From assembly GCA_021307315.1 (NCBI GenBank), contig JAJSPD010000010.1, positions 496,001 to 560,000 on the forward strand: a stretch of DNA of 64,000 nucleotides, given 5' to 3'. Source of the DNA: Bisporella sp. PMI_857. Lineage: Eukaryota; Ascomycota; Leotiomycetes; Helotiales; Helotiaceae. The translations under genes were made by a program, and so were the position numbers. Below are positions 1 through 11,239 of this stretch, piece by piece (the first letter of the stretch is position 1; every line of letters begins with the position of its first letter). The notes below the pieces were generated by a model. That model was not told the DNA's origin. It saw only the letters and a program-made list of their open reading frames with translations, and did not search any database.

Positions 1-1
1 G

Positions 2-1664
2 ACTATTGGTGATTTGGGTCGATTTCTCACCACCTCACAGTGGTTTACAGATACATCAGATCCCTTTGGCCGTGCTCCCTCAGTTATGACTTACGATTAC
101 GAAGCGAAGTCCATCGTGACCCAGGACTCACGTGCTTGGGTAGCAGGTCTCAGTGACGAAGGAGGAGCCGGTGCATTCCTGTCCGCAATGATGAAGCAGG
201 CGATCCAGCCAAATGCGGGTGAAGTTACGAAGCTCGAACAGTTTGTGGATGGCGTTCTCTGGAAAACTATTCAGACAAGTGACTATGCTGTGCGCAAGAG
301 TATCTTCTTCTATGAGCCGTCAGCTGTTCCAGGATATCAGTACAGCTCGAGTATTGATTGGACAAGCTGGACGTCGTGGAATAAAGCTGCCGCCTACGCG
401 ACTGACCGTGCCTATGACTATGTTCATGTTGCTGCGGCGTACTGGTCCCTGTACCGCGTGGCCAGAGCATACCCAGATCTGGCCAAGAGCCACACGTGGG
501 ATTGGTACCTTGATCACGCATTCAATACTATTATTCGGGGGATGCAGCCATCGGTTGGTTATAACCGGGTTGGCTTAATGGGCGAGACTGTCTTTGGGGA
601 GATCCTGGCTGATCTCAAGCGAGAGGGACAAACAGCCAAGGTTAATACTCTGACAACAGCTATGCGATCTCGCGCGGATCAGTGGAACTCGGAGGAGGTA
701 CCCTTTGGTAGTGAGATGGCATGGGACTCGACTGGCCAAGAAGGAGTTTATTATTGGACCAAGTAAGTTCCCATTGTTCACCATGGTTACTATAGCTTTA
801 TCGCGATCGCATGCGCTACAAGAAGATGGACGACACTAACTAAGAAATAGATATTTTGGCCTCACCAATAGTGCTACTAAAACGGTGAACAGCGTACTTG
901 GGTTTATGCCTACCGTAGCACATTGGGGCTGGAACGGTAATGCCCGAAGATACTGGGACAATATGTAAGTAGCTTCTGTGGTGTGTTCTTGCCGAACTTT
1001 GTCTCATCGAGTCACTAGATATGGTGGTAAGCTTCGCCGCATCGAACGTCAGATCCACCATTACGGATCAGGCCTCAATTCTCTTGTCCTTTTGGGGGCG
1101 TTCCGTAACAATCCATCTGACACATACCTTCTTCGAGTTGGTTATGGTGGAGTCAGTGGACCAACTTCTAACATCAATCAAGATGGGTTTGCAGCTGCCT
1201 CGTTCCATTCATGGCCTGATACGCTCAAGTGGGATGGCATCAGTGGCGACTACGGACCAAATTTCCTCGGACTGGCATTGGGCACAGGCACGTATGTTGC
1301 GCAGGATGCACAGCTTGGTCTTGTAGCATATGGCGGTATTCTTGAAGTCTCCGGGACAACTATCAGGGTACAAACTCGAGACCCGGTAAGGCGGCGAATA
1401 TTTATTGGACCTCTTGGAGTGCATATCACGGTTGATGCTGGTATTATTCAAGAGTTCAGCTATGTGACGTCCTCAAGAACTATCTCCATAACACTATCGC
1501 AGTTGGATAGTGCTCCGAAAGCCGTGTCTGCTGTCTTGTGGGCTGAAACTACATCCGGAGCGACGACATATACAGTCACTACCGCGGGGATTAATCAATC
1601 GCGGCAAGGATGGCAGATTCCTCTTTCCTCTAGCACTGTTACTGTTGCCTTGGGACCTAACTAG
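2..1664 (+). CDS. DUF5695-like secreted-type protein, 3' part
   Basis: The gene runs in from the left edge, so its N-terminus and any signal peptide lie outside the window. Exons read 2-762, 851-964 and 1019-1664, with GTAAGT donors at 763 and 965 and TAG acceptors; the frame is kept across both. The visible protein is rich in aromatic residues. It carries the stretches HWGWNGNARRYWDN and YGGKLRRIERQIHHYGSGLN, then a block of YLLRVGYGG and DGISGDYGPNF, which I associate with DUF5695 proteins of fungi and bacteria. The C-terminal 150 residues look like beta-sandwich sequence. The overall character suggests a carbohydrate-active or sugar-binding protein, but no catalytic activity can be read from it. 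The family assignment is from recognition of conserved blocks, not a search. Confidence 0.75.
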
Positions 1665-3034
1665 CTGGCAAACATTAATTAAGGAGTTTTGAAAGAAAAT
1701 TTAAAGCTATATAGAGGATTACCTACGATAGCTTTCCTTCATTCTGCTAAACCAGTGAAATTAAGTTACAAGTAAAATTACAACAGCGTTCACTAACAAA
1801 TACTTATCTTTTCTCCCACCATGGAACACCTTAATTTATTGTGTTGAGATCCGAGAACCTCAATGCAGCTGCAAATAACCTCGACCGTTGAATCTTCGCC
1901 CATTGCTAGTTACAGGTTTTCCTTGACACCACTCGTAGGCAAGTGTGGCAAGTGGGCCTGCCTTTCCATCAAAGTTGCGTCCTGTTGAACGCCACAGTAC
2001 TCGCTGAAGTCGAGCCACAGCTTCCTTAAATCCCGCTTTCGTCACAGGATAGAAAATGCAATGCTTACAGCCGGCAATAAGGGTATATAGAGAATTAAAA
2101 AGAGGACGCAGCCAGCAGTGACGCCAATAATAAATTACATTAAAATCATATTCAAAAACTAATAAAAAATGCCGAGAGCTACAATTCTATTCGTTTAACT
2201 GTTTGAAATTGCTTTCTCGGACAAAACAAGCAATCATATATTAAATCCAGAACTGTACAAAACCTGTCCCATATATGGATCGCGTGATTGGACATTCGCT
2301 AACTTCTGCGACTGAGGTTCTAGGGCTGCTAGCTTTAGGAAGCAGCGAGCCCACACCTCAGTGACGGAGCTATTGATAGCACTTGAGTAGTCTATGAAGT
2401 GATCACGAGCACGGGCCACCTCCTTATAATGTATAAAAGGGTCCCAACCACTGAAATGCAAACAAACCATAGTCTCAGCCCCAATGCAATGGTTACAACT
2501 GAGTGTGATAGCCTCAAAATTTACATGAGGAAAATGTTTTTTTGTCTTAACACTATGACGAGTAGGGGCTAATATCATGGCCACCATCCTGTCGGGGAGC
2601 TGTCAAGTGTGCATTATCAACAAAGCCATCGTGTGAGGTTTTCCAACGTCCAAGCTTCTTGGACCGCCTTTTGTTCCATTCTGTCGGCTTGCTACTCTCC
2701 TGTAAGGTCAATTAAACCACATATGGGCTTTTAAATATGTCGCCCTTCTGTTGGAATTGTTGACGAGTGAGTGAACCAAGGCGCTATGAAATGCCAGTGA
2801 GGCTGATTGATGAATTATATTCAGCGCCATGAATGGTTGGTAGATCTACTGTGAAAATCCTGTATATACACACAAGAACAAGTGGCGTAGCTTTGGCCCC
2901 AAGGCAAAGAACTCAGGCGACTGATGTGTTTGGTAGAAACGGGATTTGAGAAAGCTGTCAATTGCGCGGCTGGTAGCCGAAAGTTCATTCTCTTCCACAG
3001 GCAGGGCTTGGACTACGAAATGCCGGACCCCTTA
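1665..3034. other. intergenic stretch, no supported gene
   Basis: Short minus-strand open frames at 1860-2045 and 2234-2587 (117 codons) have no family I recognise and no splice partners. They may be decayed sequence. In-frame residues upstream of the GTPase pseudogene (from about 2954) may be a worn continuation of that gene. Confidence 0.4.
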
Positions 3035-3546
3035 AGCGCGCTGAAATAGCTTGATAAATAACTCTTGAGTAAATACGGTTCGAACACAATTCTCACCGGT
3101 GTCATCTACTTGCACGACATTACACATCCACGCGTCGTAGAACATTCTCATCATGCCTACAAGCTGTTCCGGAAACTCACCGGCCGGGAGGATGTGGGCA
3201 ATATGGTTCTGGTCACTACTAAATGGGATGCCTTGGTTGACAATACCGAGAGAGGCCTTCGCCATGAGGCTTGACTGAGAAAGAAAGAAGACCGGATTGT
3301 CATGTTGCAGGATGGTGCTAAAGTTGTGAAACACGACGGGTCGACTAAATCGGCTGAAAGGATCGTGCTCAGTATACTGGGAGAGAACCCAGCCGAAGCA
3401 AGATCAGAGGCAGCCACCTATCGCAAGCTGGACACTCTATTAATCAGCAGCTTATTGAATTACAAATGCAGCAACAGCAAGAATTGGACGAGTTAAGAAG
3501 AGTTGCCCGCAAAGGTAAATGCCGGGCATCACCGATGCGCCATTAA
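3035..3546 (+). pseudogene. broken fungal P-loop GTPase (AIG1/G-domain type)
   Basis: One frame carries the hallmark run TGVIYLHDITHPRV, then VLVTTKWDALVD and MLQDGAKVVKHDGS. These are the late G-domain segments of a large fungal family of AIG1-like or G-domain GTPases; TTKWD is the G4-like guanine-specificity region. The frame is cut by TAG at 3047, TAA at 3059 and TGA at 3272. Around 3430-3442 the family-like C-terminal coiled coil (ELQMQQQQELDELRR) continues in another frame, so there is also an indel. The P-loop end is missing or unreadable. All three stops can be derived from CAG, CAA and CGA by single C-to-T changes. It is a decayed copy, not a gene with odd introns. Confidence 0.8.
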
Positions 3547-4277
3547 GAAATTGCTAGGGATACTGACTGCATAATCCAGAAAAACGGTAAATCCAAGAGC
3601 TCGATGGGAAGATACAAGCTTGCGGCGACACGGAATGTCGCAGGTGAAGAGAGCATATGGCGATGACGTGGTGAAGCTGGGTAAGTATAGTGCGTGCAAG
3701 AAAATGTACGGCAAGGACCCGCGGAAAACTTCAAATTTTGATTTTTGATATTTTGACTCTTAAAGACATATAACTTAATGCCTAGCCTTGCCCGTCGCGC
3801 CATTTAGTAATGAAGACATCATGTTAACTGGTCAATTTACCCGTTTTGTTGCTTCTCGCTAGTTAATTATAATTCCCGTCCACAAGCAAATGTACCGCTG
3901 TATTGATGGTGGTGCAGGAAAAATAGATATCAATATTATATGATGAGCATAATGCTGGTGGCCAGCTTTTGACTGTATCGCCTGTAGAGGTTGAGCTGTC
4001 CCTGCAGATGACGTTCATATTACTGTTAGTAGAGGTTTATCCACTCAGTTAACGAAATTTGTGTTAAATTAATATATGCATGTGTACAAGTTGGACGTTG
4101 TGAGTCACATGGGGTACGGATGGTTGTTAAGCACCTTATATGTAGCACACTTCGTCATATTACATGCCTTAAGCGTTAAAGCTTAATATGAATTTTCTCT
4201 GCCTCCTGAATATGGCAATACTCCGAGTATATGAATACAGTCTAATATCCCTTAATACCTTTCTAAATGAGGACCGA
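3547..4277. other. intergenic, AT-rich
   Basis: Nothing recognisable. It contains the 3' flank of the first RTA1-like gene and several poor open frames. Confidence 0.4.
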
Positions 4278-5173
4278 CTACATATGGTTCAAACCGATAC
4301 ATGCTTCGCTATCACCGCCTGCAAGCTTCCGTGCTGTAAAGCTCACTGGGAAAACATCGCCAGCATGCACATGAAACATCGCCTGCACTATAAACATAGG
4401 TAACGCATCAAAGATATAAACAAAAACCTCATGAGTAACTAGATACCCATCATTGCCTTGGCTAAACTCAATAACTCTGAAAACACATCGTAAGATAATG
4501 ATCGCTGATGCGGCGAAGAGAACATGCAACAGCGTCATCCAAGTGTATTTACCGTATACTGGAACAGAAAATCTCGCTGGTGAGGAGCGCATCCGCTTCC
4601 AGAATATGAGGGACACGGAGAGGAAAAATCCAAAAAATGCTAACTGGACAAACAGCCCTAGGAGTATGATCTTCTGGCCTAAACTTGCCATGCTAGCTTG
4701 CACCATCATGCCACCTCCTGAGGCTTGCATAAGGAATGCAATCACGTCGCCAATAACAAATATCTTGGTGACCCGAGTCGGCTGGATTATAGATGCGCTA
4801 GGGGCATTGACGAAGAGAGCGATGCGGCCATAAATCATGTATGTGGTGGCGGCGTAAAGGGATGGAGGAAGAATGATGAACATGGATTGTGCGATATAGA
4901 GCATCAGCGATGAAGGAGATTTAGCGGAGAAGTATCTTGAAATATATCCAATTGTCATCACTAGAGTTGTCAGTCAAATACCAGCGGCATTGTGGGAGCG
5001 TGAAAGTTACTGAATGAACCAACAACTAAGGGGATGTAAAACCAAGTTTTTTTCTGCACCATTTGGAAGAAATGATACGCTGCGCTCCCGCCAAACAGTA
5101 TTGCTGCGGCAATACAGACTCCCGAGTTAGGCTTGTAGTGATAAATTCCATTGTCCTCTTCAATTGCTGCCAT
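4278..5173 (-). CDS. RTA1-like lipid-translocating exporter, copy 1
   Basis: Two exons on the minus strand, 5173-5011 and 4960-4278, give 281 residues, the usual size for fungal RTA1 proteins. The 50-base intron has a GTAACT donor and a CTAG acceptor. The start at 5173 (MAAIEEDNGIYHY) was chosen over the upstream ATG at 5260 because RTA1 proteins begin with a short acidic stretch and a Y-H-Y motif just before the first membrane helix. About seven hydrophobic segments follow. Family landmarks are IGYISRYFSAKSP after helix 2, LQ/MQASGGGMM in the middle, and FRVIEFSQGNDGYLVTHE near the C-terminus. Yeast members act in resistance to 7-aminocholesterol and in lipid movement across the plasma membrane; the substrate here is unknown. 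A paralogue lies directly upstream in the same orientation. Confidence 0.9.
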
Positions 5174-6141
5174 GACTGGGATTACCACTAGAGGCCTTGG
5201 ATTTAGAAAAAGGAAAATCAAACTTCCCAGACTGGTGCTGAGGAAAGGGGAATGAATCAAATTGAAAGGCGTAGAATGTTTATGGAAGGTGATGAAGATC
5301 TGCTGTAAAGACTGGTAGAGCTATACTTCGCTATGTGGACAAGAGAGTGTACTAAATAAATCAGTTTATAGAAGGGAAGTGTTTCCCGGACATTTCAGCC
5401 TCTTATATGTTCATGGGGATAATGTTTTTCTAATACTTAACATAATTACTTCGGAATCCTTGCTGGACTTCACACACTCGTATTTGCAACAGAATGCGAT
5501 GCTATGGCCACCGCCATTCTTGGTACTAGGCGCAGTTCATTTTTAAGGGTAGGCCAAGAGATTAGACATCCCGACTTTAGATGCACGTTTATGCATAAAC
5601 CTTCTCTTAGACCCACTTCTTTTATAACCATCGTAAACCTTACCGAAAATAGGAATATATGCGAACCTCCTTAAGACCTTCGCTCCACAATATACCGATA
5701 ATAGTATTACCAAGGGCAGGTTTCATCTCCACCAGCATATGTGTGGTTGGCTGAAGCTTTACCTTCGGCCATCATTTCGATGTCACGGCTAGTCGGTGGC
5801 CAAAAGAACTTGCTTTCCTGATTATTTCCAACGTTTGATCTACTGTGAAACATTTTTGTAAGCTTGCTTTTTATGAAAGTAAATTTCTTTTCGCTTTATC
5901 GAAAAAAGTTCAACTATAAGACATCGATTGGGGTAAAAGAATCAAGTTGGCAATTGGTAGTAAGGTTCACCTCTTATTTCTGAGTCGGAGGGAACATAAC
6001 ATATAAGCACCTCAAGGAACTATAGGAGAATGGAATTACCAAATCGTATCAATTTTAAGTCGTTGTTACTAAAACAAACATGTGGTAGACTATTTTAAGC
6101 ATGACTTCTCCTCATGTATGTTCGTACATACTAGAAACTCT
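5174..6141. other. spacer between the two RTA1-like genes
   Basis: About 970 bases, AT-rich, with no supported gene. It must hold the promoter of copy 1 and the terminator of copy 2. Confidence 0.4.
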
Positions 6142-7118
6142 CTATGAAGTTGAATACTCTTGTAACTGCACCGGCGTGCTTGAGCTTTCTAAAGGAGAAT
6201 CTTTCATCTCATTTATATAATGCCTAATTCCTCCCGGGTGAATACAGCAGAAGAGAATCAACACGAACAGCATCAGAAGGGCATCGAACACCCACATGAA
6301 CCATTCGTGACTAAACAGATACCCATCATTACCCATGAGGAACTCGACGACTCGGAAAATAGATCGTATCATGATCAGTGCACTAGACAAATAAAGTGCA
6401 TTGAGGTGTCGTTTCCAGGGTAAGTATTCGGATGACACTCGAACTGTAGGGACTATTCGCATGCGATAATGGAAGGTAAGAGCAACCACGACGAAGAGTC
6501 CAAAGAAAAGGATCTGGACGAATAGGCCGCCAACCACAATTTTTTCCCCAGTATGCATTGAGCTGACGCCGCCGCCGGACATGAAACCAGCACCTGAAGC
6601 TGCTTAGATATAATAAAAAGCAACTTCACTTCTCTAGGCACATACCTCCTGCTTGGACCGTGAATGCCAAAATGTCGCCACAAACGAATATTTTTGTCAA
6701 CCATTTCCTTTTGATAAGTGAATGTGATTCCCCATCTGTCATGAGAATTATGCGTCCAAGTATCATGTATATACTACCAGCAAACAGCGCTGGCGCGATG
6801 AGCGGAAGGACAGATTGAATAATATATGGCCCGATCGCCCAGTCTGGAGTTTGCGACGCAGAAAAGGCTCGTGCAGCAAAGCCAATCACTTCAACTACAG
6901 GCCATTAGACTTAGAAAATGTTTAGGTGATGATGGAGTCTTACAGAGGCCACCAATGACAAGTGGTGTAAGAAACCAAGCACGAGATTTGTACATTTGCC
7001 AGCAGTGAACTGCAGTAACGATCATGAAAAGTCCTGCAGCAATTGCTGGCACCGGAATCGAGGGGTCATATCGGTACAAAACAAAATTGTTTTCACTAGC
7101 GGATGTGGCCTCGGACAT
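6142..7118 (-). CDS. RTA1-like lipid-translocating exporter, copy 2
   Basis: Three minus-strand exons, 7118-6944, 6894-6646 and 6599-6142, give 293 residues. The introns are 49 and 46 bases with GTAAGA and GTATGT donors. The start MSEATSASENNFVLYRYDP fits the family. Seven hydrophobic helices are visible, with the landmarks GGLFEVIGFAARAFSA, VQAGASGAGFMSGGG and FRVVEFLMGNDGYLFSHEW. The second intron interrupts the QAGASG loop; copy 1 lacks it, so the copies are old duplicates that have since gained or lost an intron. The gene is transcribed away from the Zn2Cys6 regulator at 7910, and the two share a promoter region of about 790 bases. The protein probably lies in the plasma membrane and moves lipids or amphiphilic drugs. 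Confidence 0.9.
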
Positions 7119-7909
7119 AGCAACTAGAGGTCAATTGACGATGTGAAGAGATAGCTAGGTCAATCGTAAAATAGAACTTGGAAATTATTATAGAGGATGA
7201 AGTCCAGAGAGATGAAATCCAAAAATACAAAAAAAAAAAACTTGCAAACTACTTGGGGGAGAGTTTAATTAGTATATATTCGGATCAAGGGTAGAGATTA
7301 CGCGCCTCACAACAAGAAGAGCTATCGTACTCGTACACTATGCCTAAGTTGATTAGCGAAGGGCCAGGCAGTGCTTTTCTGGCTGAGAAATAAAAGGTTG
7401 AGAAATAGAAGGCTGATTTTAGCACTACTAAAACTTGATTCTTTTATTACAATTAATATTCTAACATTGAGCATTTTTAATAAAATCAAAAATTAATTTG
7501 CTTTCGTAAATTAAGCCTATAAAAATATTTTACAATTAATCAAACATTAACAAACATTGAAGGGGGCTTTTTTTCATGGCCTCCAACTCACCACGATGAT
7601 GGAACTGGAACTCTCGCCAACCACGCAGATTCTCAGACATCGTACTCGCACAGTATACGTAATGTGGTTAGCTCAAGCGCCACAGGTTTGGCATTCCAAC
7701 GACGTGCCTAAAAAGACCCTTGGTTATCACGTGACCCGAGGGGAATGACTCGAGTCGCCTCGTATATAGTTCCTCTTTTGCTATTCATATGCATAGCTGC
7801 GTTAGCCCCAATCTGACCCCATCACCAAGTTTATTGGACATGGAAATTGTTTGTACACCTCTCACGCAATAAAGCGCCCCAGCTTCATATCCTGTTCTGA
7901 ATTGTGGGT
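7119..7909. promoter_or_regulatory. divergent promoter of RTA1 copy 2 and Zn2Cys6 regulator
   Basis: The region is AT-rich between about 7440 and 7560. It contains two near-identical 15-mers, at 7324 and 7637, sharing ATCGTACTCG followed by (T/C)ACA. TCGTATA at 7760-7766 equals the core of the yeast sterol response element bound by Upc2. A match to a 7-mer can easily be chance and it also overlaps a TATA-like run. Confidence 0.4.
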
Positions 7910-9320
7910 ATGTCGTCACGGCGACCTCATTCAAAGTCCCGCCGTGGTTGTGTTGCATGCAAAGCACGGAAAGTCAAGGTTAGTCATCCTTTCTTGTTTC
8001 TATCCGAGCATTCGCTGATAGCATGGAGTGTGATGAGGTCAGGCCATCATGTGGTAGATGTAAGTGTCGGCTTCTTGGAGTAAATTCTGCTACATTAGAA
8101 GGTTTCATAAGCTATTTTGCTCTCAAGACGTGCATACAATTCTTAATACGTAAACTAACCCGGGATTTTGATGTACAGGTGTGAGGCGGAAGGACAATTG
8201 CTATTTCAAGGACACCTTTTACCCATGCAATGCTGCGGTGCGCGCAACCACACCTTCATCGCTTTCAGACACGCCAATTACGCAAGATAGAGATTCGCCT
8301 GTCCAATTTCCCAGATCTATACTAGATTCTCCCGTAACAGGACCATCGGGAAATGAGCTGGGGTGGGGCGGCACTTTCGGATTTCGAGACATGGAGCTAC
8401 TCCATCACTATTCTACTTCAACCTGCCTGACTCTTACGAACGATAAATCCCAAGGAAGTCTCTGGAAACTCGAAATACCACAGCTAGCATTCTCGAATCC
8501 CTTCCTGATGCACGGTTTGCTAGCAGCCTCCGCATGTCACATCGCACATCTACGCCCGGATGCTGCTGAGCATTACATTAACATTGCCGTGTATCATCAT
8601 ACATCTGCAATCACCTTATATCGCCCGTTACTCAATGATGTTTCTCAGGGGAATTGTGCACCATTAGTCGCTTTTTCTGCCATGCTAGGATTCTTGTCTC
8701 TTGCAATACCGCAAACCTCGCTACCTCAGCAAGATTCTTCTACGGCGACATTTCTCGTGCAGAACATATTTGATATGTTCGGTCTATTACGTGGCGTGAA
8801 GACTCTCTTGGCTAGTGCCTGGGAATGGATACGAGATACTCCAGTGGCGGTTTTGCTTTCCCTACCGTTAGACGAAGAGGCGTCTTCTCCGCTGGAACCA
8901 GGTGCTGAAGCGACTTTAAATTCATTAGAGGCGCGCATTCATACCGAGGCAGAATCTGAAAATATGAAAGCGGAGTATCTGGAGGCGCTGAAGTACTTTA
9001 GGAAATGCTATCCTTGTGGAGATATTGAAAATCTACATCAGGGTGTACCATTCGCGTGGCCTGTTATAGTTTCGGATAGCTTTTATAAGGTGATGATGGA
9101 AAGACGGCCCATTCCGATGATAATGCTTGGGTTATGGGGTGTGATGCTGGACAAGTTACACAATGTTTGGTGGATTGGAAATCAAGGACAACGATTAGTT
9201 GAGGCTGTCTCGGAGCTACTCCCACAAGGATGGGAAGAACCCATGAAGTGGGCTAAGATGCGCGTCAATTCAACTGAAAAATCGCCTCATCCAAGCGCGA
9301 CCGCAGGCGAACAAAGCTGA
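7910..9320 (+). CDS. Zn2Cys6 transcription factor, Upc2-like
   Basis: Exons 7910-7978, 8029-8059 and 8179-9320 give 413 residues. The zinc cluster is assembled across both introns with the canonical spacing C-x2-C-x6-C-x6-C-x2-C-x6-C: CVAC, KARKVK, C, DEVRPS, CGRC, VRRKDN, C. A basic stretch (SSRRPHSKSRRG) precedes it. From about residue 110 the protein shows the regulatory domain of the short fungal 'sterol uptake control' class, with ELLHHYSTSTCLTL, LEIPQLAFSNPFLMHGLLA and ACHIAHLRP. The 31-base middle exon is easily missed by gene finders. Known Upc2 proteins bind sterol in this C-terminal domain and activate ergosterol genes; many filamentous members have unknown targets. Its neighbour across the shared promoter is an RTA1-like exporter, a plausible target. 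Confidence 0.9.
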
Positions 9321-9982
9321 CCACATGAGTCAAAGATAGCTCCGCATTAGTAGCAGTTATATAGTGCCTACCGCTCTACAGGTGTTGGCGAAGGATTCAA
9401 CAGTCGATGGCAAAGCTTCGGAGGGCAGTTCATTTGACGTGATAGGCGGAGCGCCTTTTATTTTGATGCAGGTACAAAACACATGGGCTGAACTGCAGTT
9501 ATTTGAACGCGATATCAGAATGACTAGATGCGGACCATCGCATGGTTCATGATTTCGGTGAATATGGGGCATGGGGATGATTTTAAAAAGACACTTGTTA
9601 GAAGCTAACAAAGAATTCCCCAGTGTGAGCAACAAACAGCGCAAACCCAAGGTCTACTTCTTTCAGAAATCCTTGTAAAGCACTGTTAATTTAAACTGTT
9701 GCATAGAAAAGACAGATAGAGAGGAACAATACGAGATAGCTCATCTGCTGAACGCATACAGAAAGGAAACTTGGAGTCTCTGGAAGTGAGGCGACAATTT
9801 ATTATTACTAATGTTTAATATCTATATGAAGAGAAGAGATTCAACACTTATTCATAGCTCATTCACAGCCTTCGAATCATTCTCCGGCGCATTATAGTAG
9901 GGTTCGTGTCCAACATATCTAACCCGTCGTCTTTCCATCTGCCCATACATCATCTCCTCAACTTTATATTGCCTCTGGAAGA
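9321..9982. other. intergenic, no supported gene
   Basis: Convergent 3' ends of the regulator and the small minus-strand gene. An open frame at 9364-9552 has no recognisable features. Confidence 0.4.
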
Positions 9983-10192
9983 TTATGCGCCACCTTCTCT
10001 CTTAGCATATTCCTCCTCGATCCGCTCCTCGTATAACCTGTCTGCCTCCTCCTCAGCAGCTGTTTTCGTAGAAGATGTGCTTGGGTTCTGCATTGGGGCT
10101 TGAGACTCAAAGGCAGAGGTTGAGGTTGACGTGGGCTGCGTGGTGAGGTTGGAGGTATTGGTTTCGGATGAGACGAATGTTGTGAGCGGCAT
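9983..10192 (-). CDS. small conserved fungal-type protein, 69 residues
   Basis: A short protein starts MPLTTFVSSETNTSN, has a Ser/Thr-rich middle, and ends in a charged helix EEEADRLYEERIEEEYAKREGGA. The RMEEEYAKREGGA-like tail is one I have seen in small, uncharacterised ascomycete proteins, which is why I accept such a short frame. The frame stays open upstream to 10366, but the ATG at 10192 gives the family-like beginning and the upstream part looks like leader sequence. There is no signal peptide and no membrane segment. Function is unknown. The acidic and basic alternation suggests a surface helix that packs on a partner. Confidence 0.6.
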   Translation of the reverse strand: MPLTTFVSSETNTSNLTTQPTSTSTSAFESQAPMQNPSTSSTKTAAEEEADRLYEERIEEEYAKREGGA

Positions 10193-11239
10193 TCTGGTGG
10201 CTTGAATGACTATATTGGTTTCTTGGTGCTTTGAATAAGTAGTATTGTGAGCAAAGAACGTGTATATTTTGATGGAGGTACTTCCTTTTGAAGGTTGAGA
10301 TGTGGCGAGTGACGTGGCTGTGACAGAGTAACGTGAGCGGTTCACGCCAAGTCCACATAAGACCAAAAGGCGGAAAAAACCGCATCCCTCAAAACATGGG
10401 CTTTTCGTTCTTGGATGAGCAAAGCCACGGCAACTCGCATATTAGGTAATTGAAGCTTTTGACGAAACAGAAGGCTGAACGATGGCGCCATCGGAGAAGG
10501 TTCCTATTGCAAAGAATTCTCCAGAGAAGGGATTACGCCTCAAAGCCACTCCCGTGATTGTTATACACGAGGCTTTCTGATCACATTTCTAGTCCCTGTT
10601 TCTATGGGCAACAAAGTTCTTGGACGATTGTTCTGATAGGCTGAATAAGAGCTTAGTACTTACTGGGGGAACGGTCTCTCCGATCTGCAGGCAGTGCACA
10701 AGGGACCACACCTGGAACGTTACCCTCAGATAAGGCGAGGCTGGGATAGAGGAGTTCTTGGAGCAGATTTGAAGCTCTTCAATTTCCATCTCGCGAACAC
10801 TTGGTATTTTCTTGGTCCTATTGCGTGATTGAAACTTGTGTTACGTTTTGTAAATGAAAAGGCCAATGTCCTCAAAGTCATTCAGTTAGTCGCCGCCATC
10901 AGGGAATCCTTCCATCGCCAAGCATGGAGAAATTCTTATCAACAGGTCAGGGTCATAGTGCTTGAGTGGGGGACGCACAACCAATGAATCGGGTCACACA
11001 ACCAATCTCAGCTGTCGATATTTTCCATCTTTTCCTGGAGACGCAGGTCTATCTGACGGGGCCAAGGTCTTGTACTAAGGGACGCACAAAAATCTACTTA
11101 AAGTCATGTAGCTGCCCCAGCACAGGTCCAAGATCTGCCAAATCTCTTGCCCTTGCTTGCCGTTTCTTGTAGCGCAATTGATTGAGAGCTTCGTGCGTTA
11201 GATCACTGACAGCATCGAGACGTTAAAGAACGACTCACG
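10193..11239. promoter_or_regulatory. divergent upstream region of small gene and amino-acid permease
   Basis: No coding sequence supported. Near 10970-11010 the phrases 'cgcacaaccaatgaatcgggtc' and 'acacaaccaatc' repeat ACAACCAAT, a CCAAT-box-like element found twice about 230-260 bases before the permease start. Confidence 0.35.

Noticed and set aside
9983..10366. Longer 127-residue version of the small minus-strand protein
   Set aside because: The extra N-terminal part looks like non-coding leader; the internal ATG at 10192 gives the family-like start.
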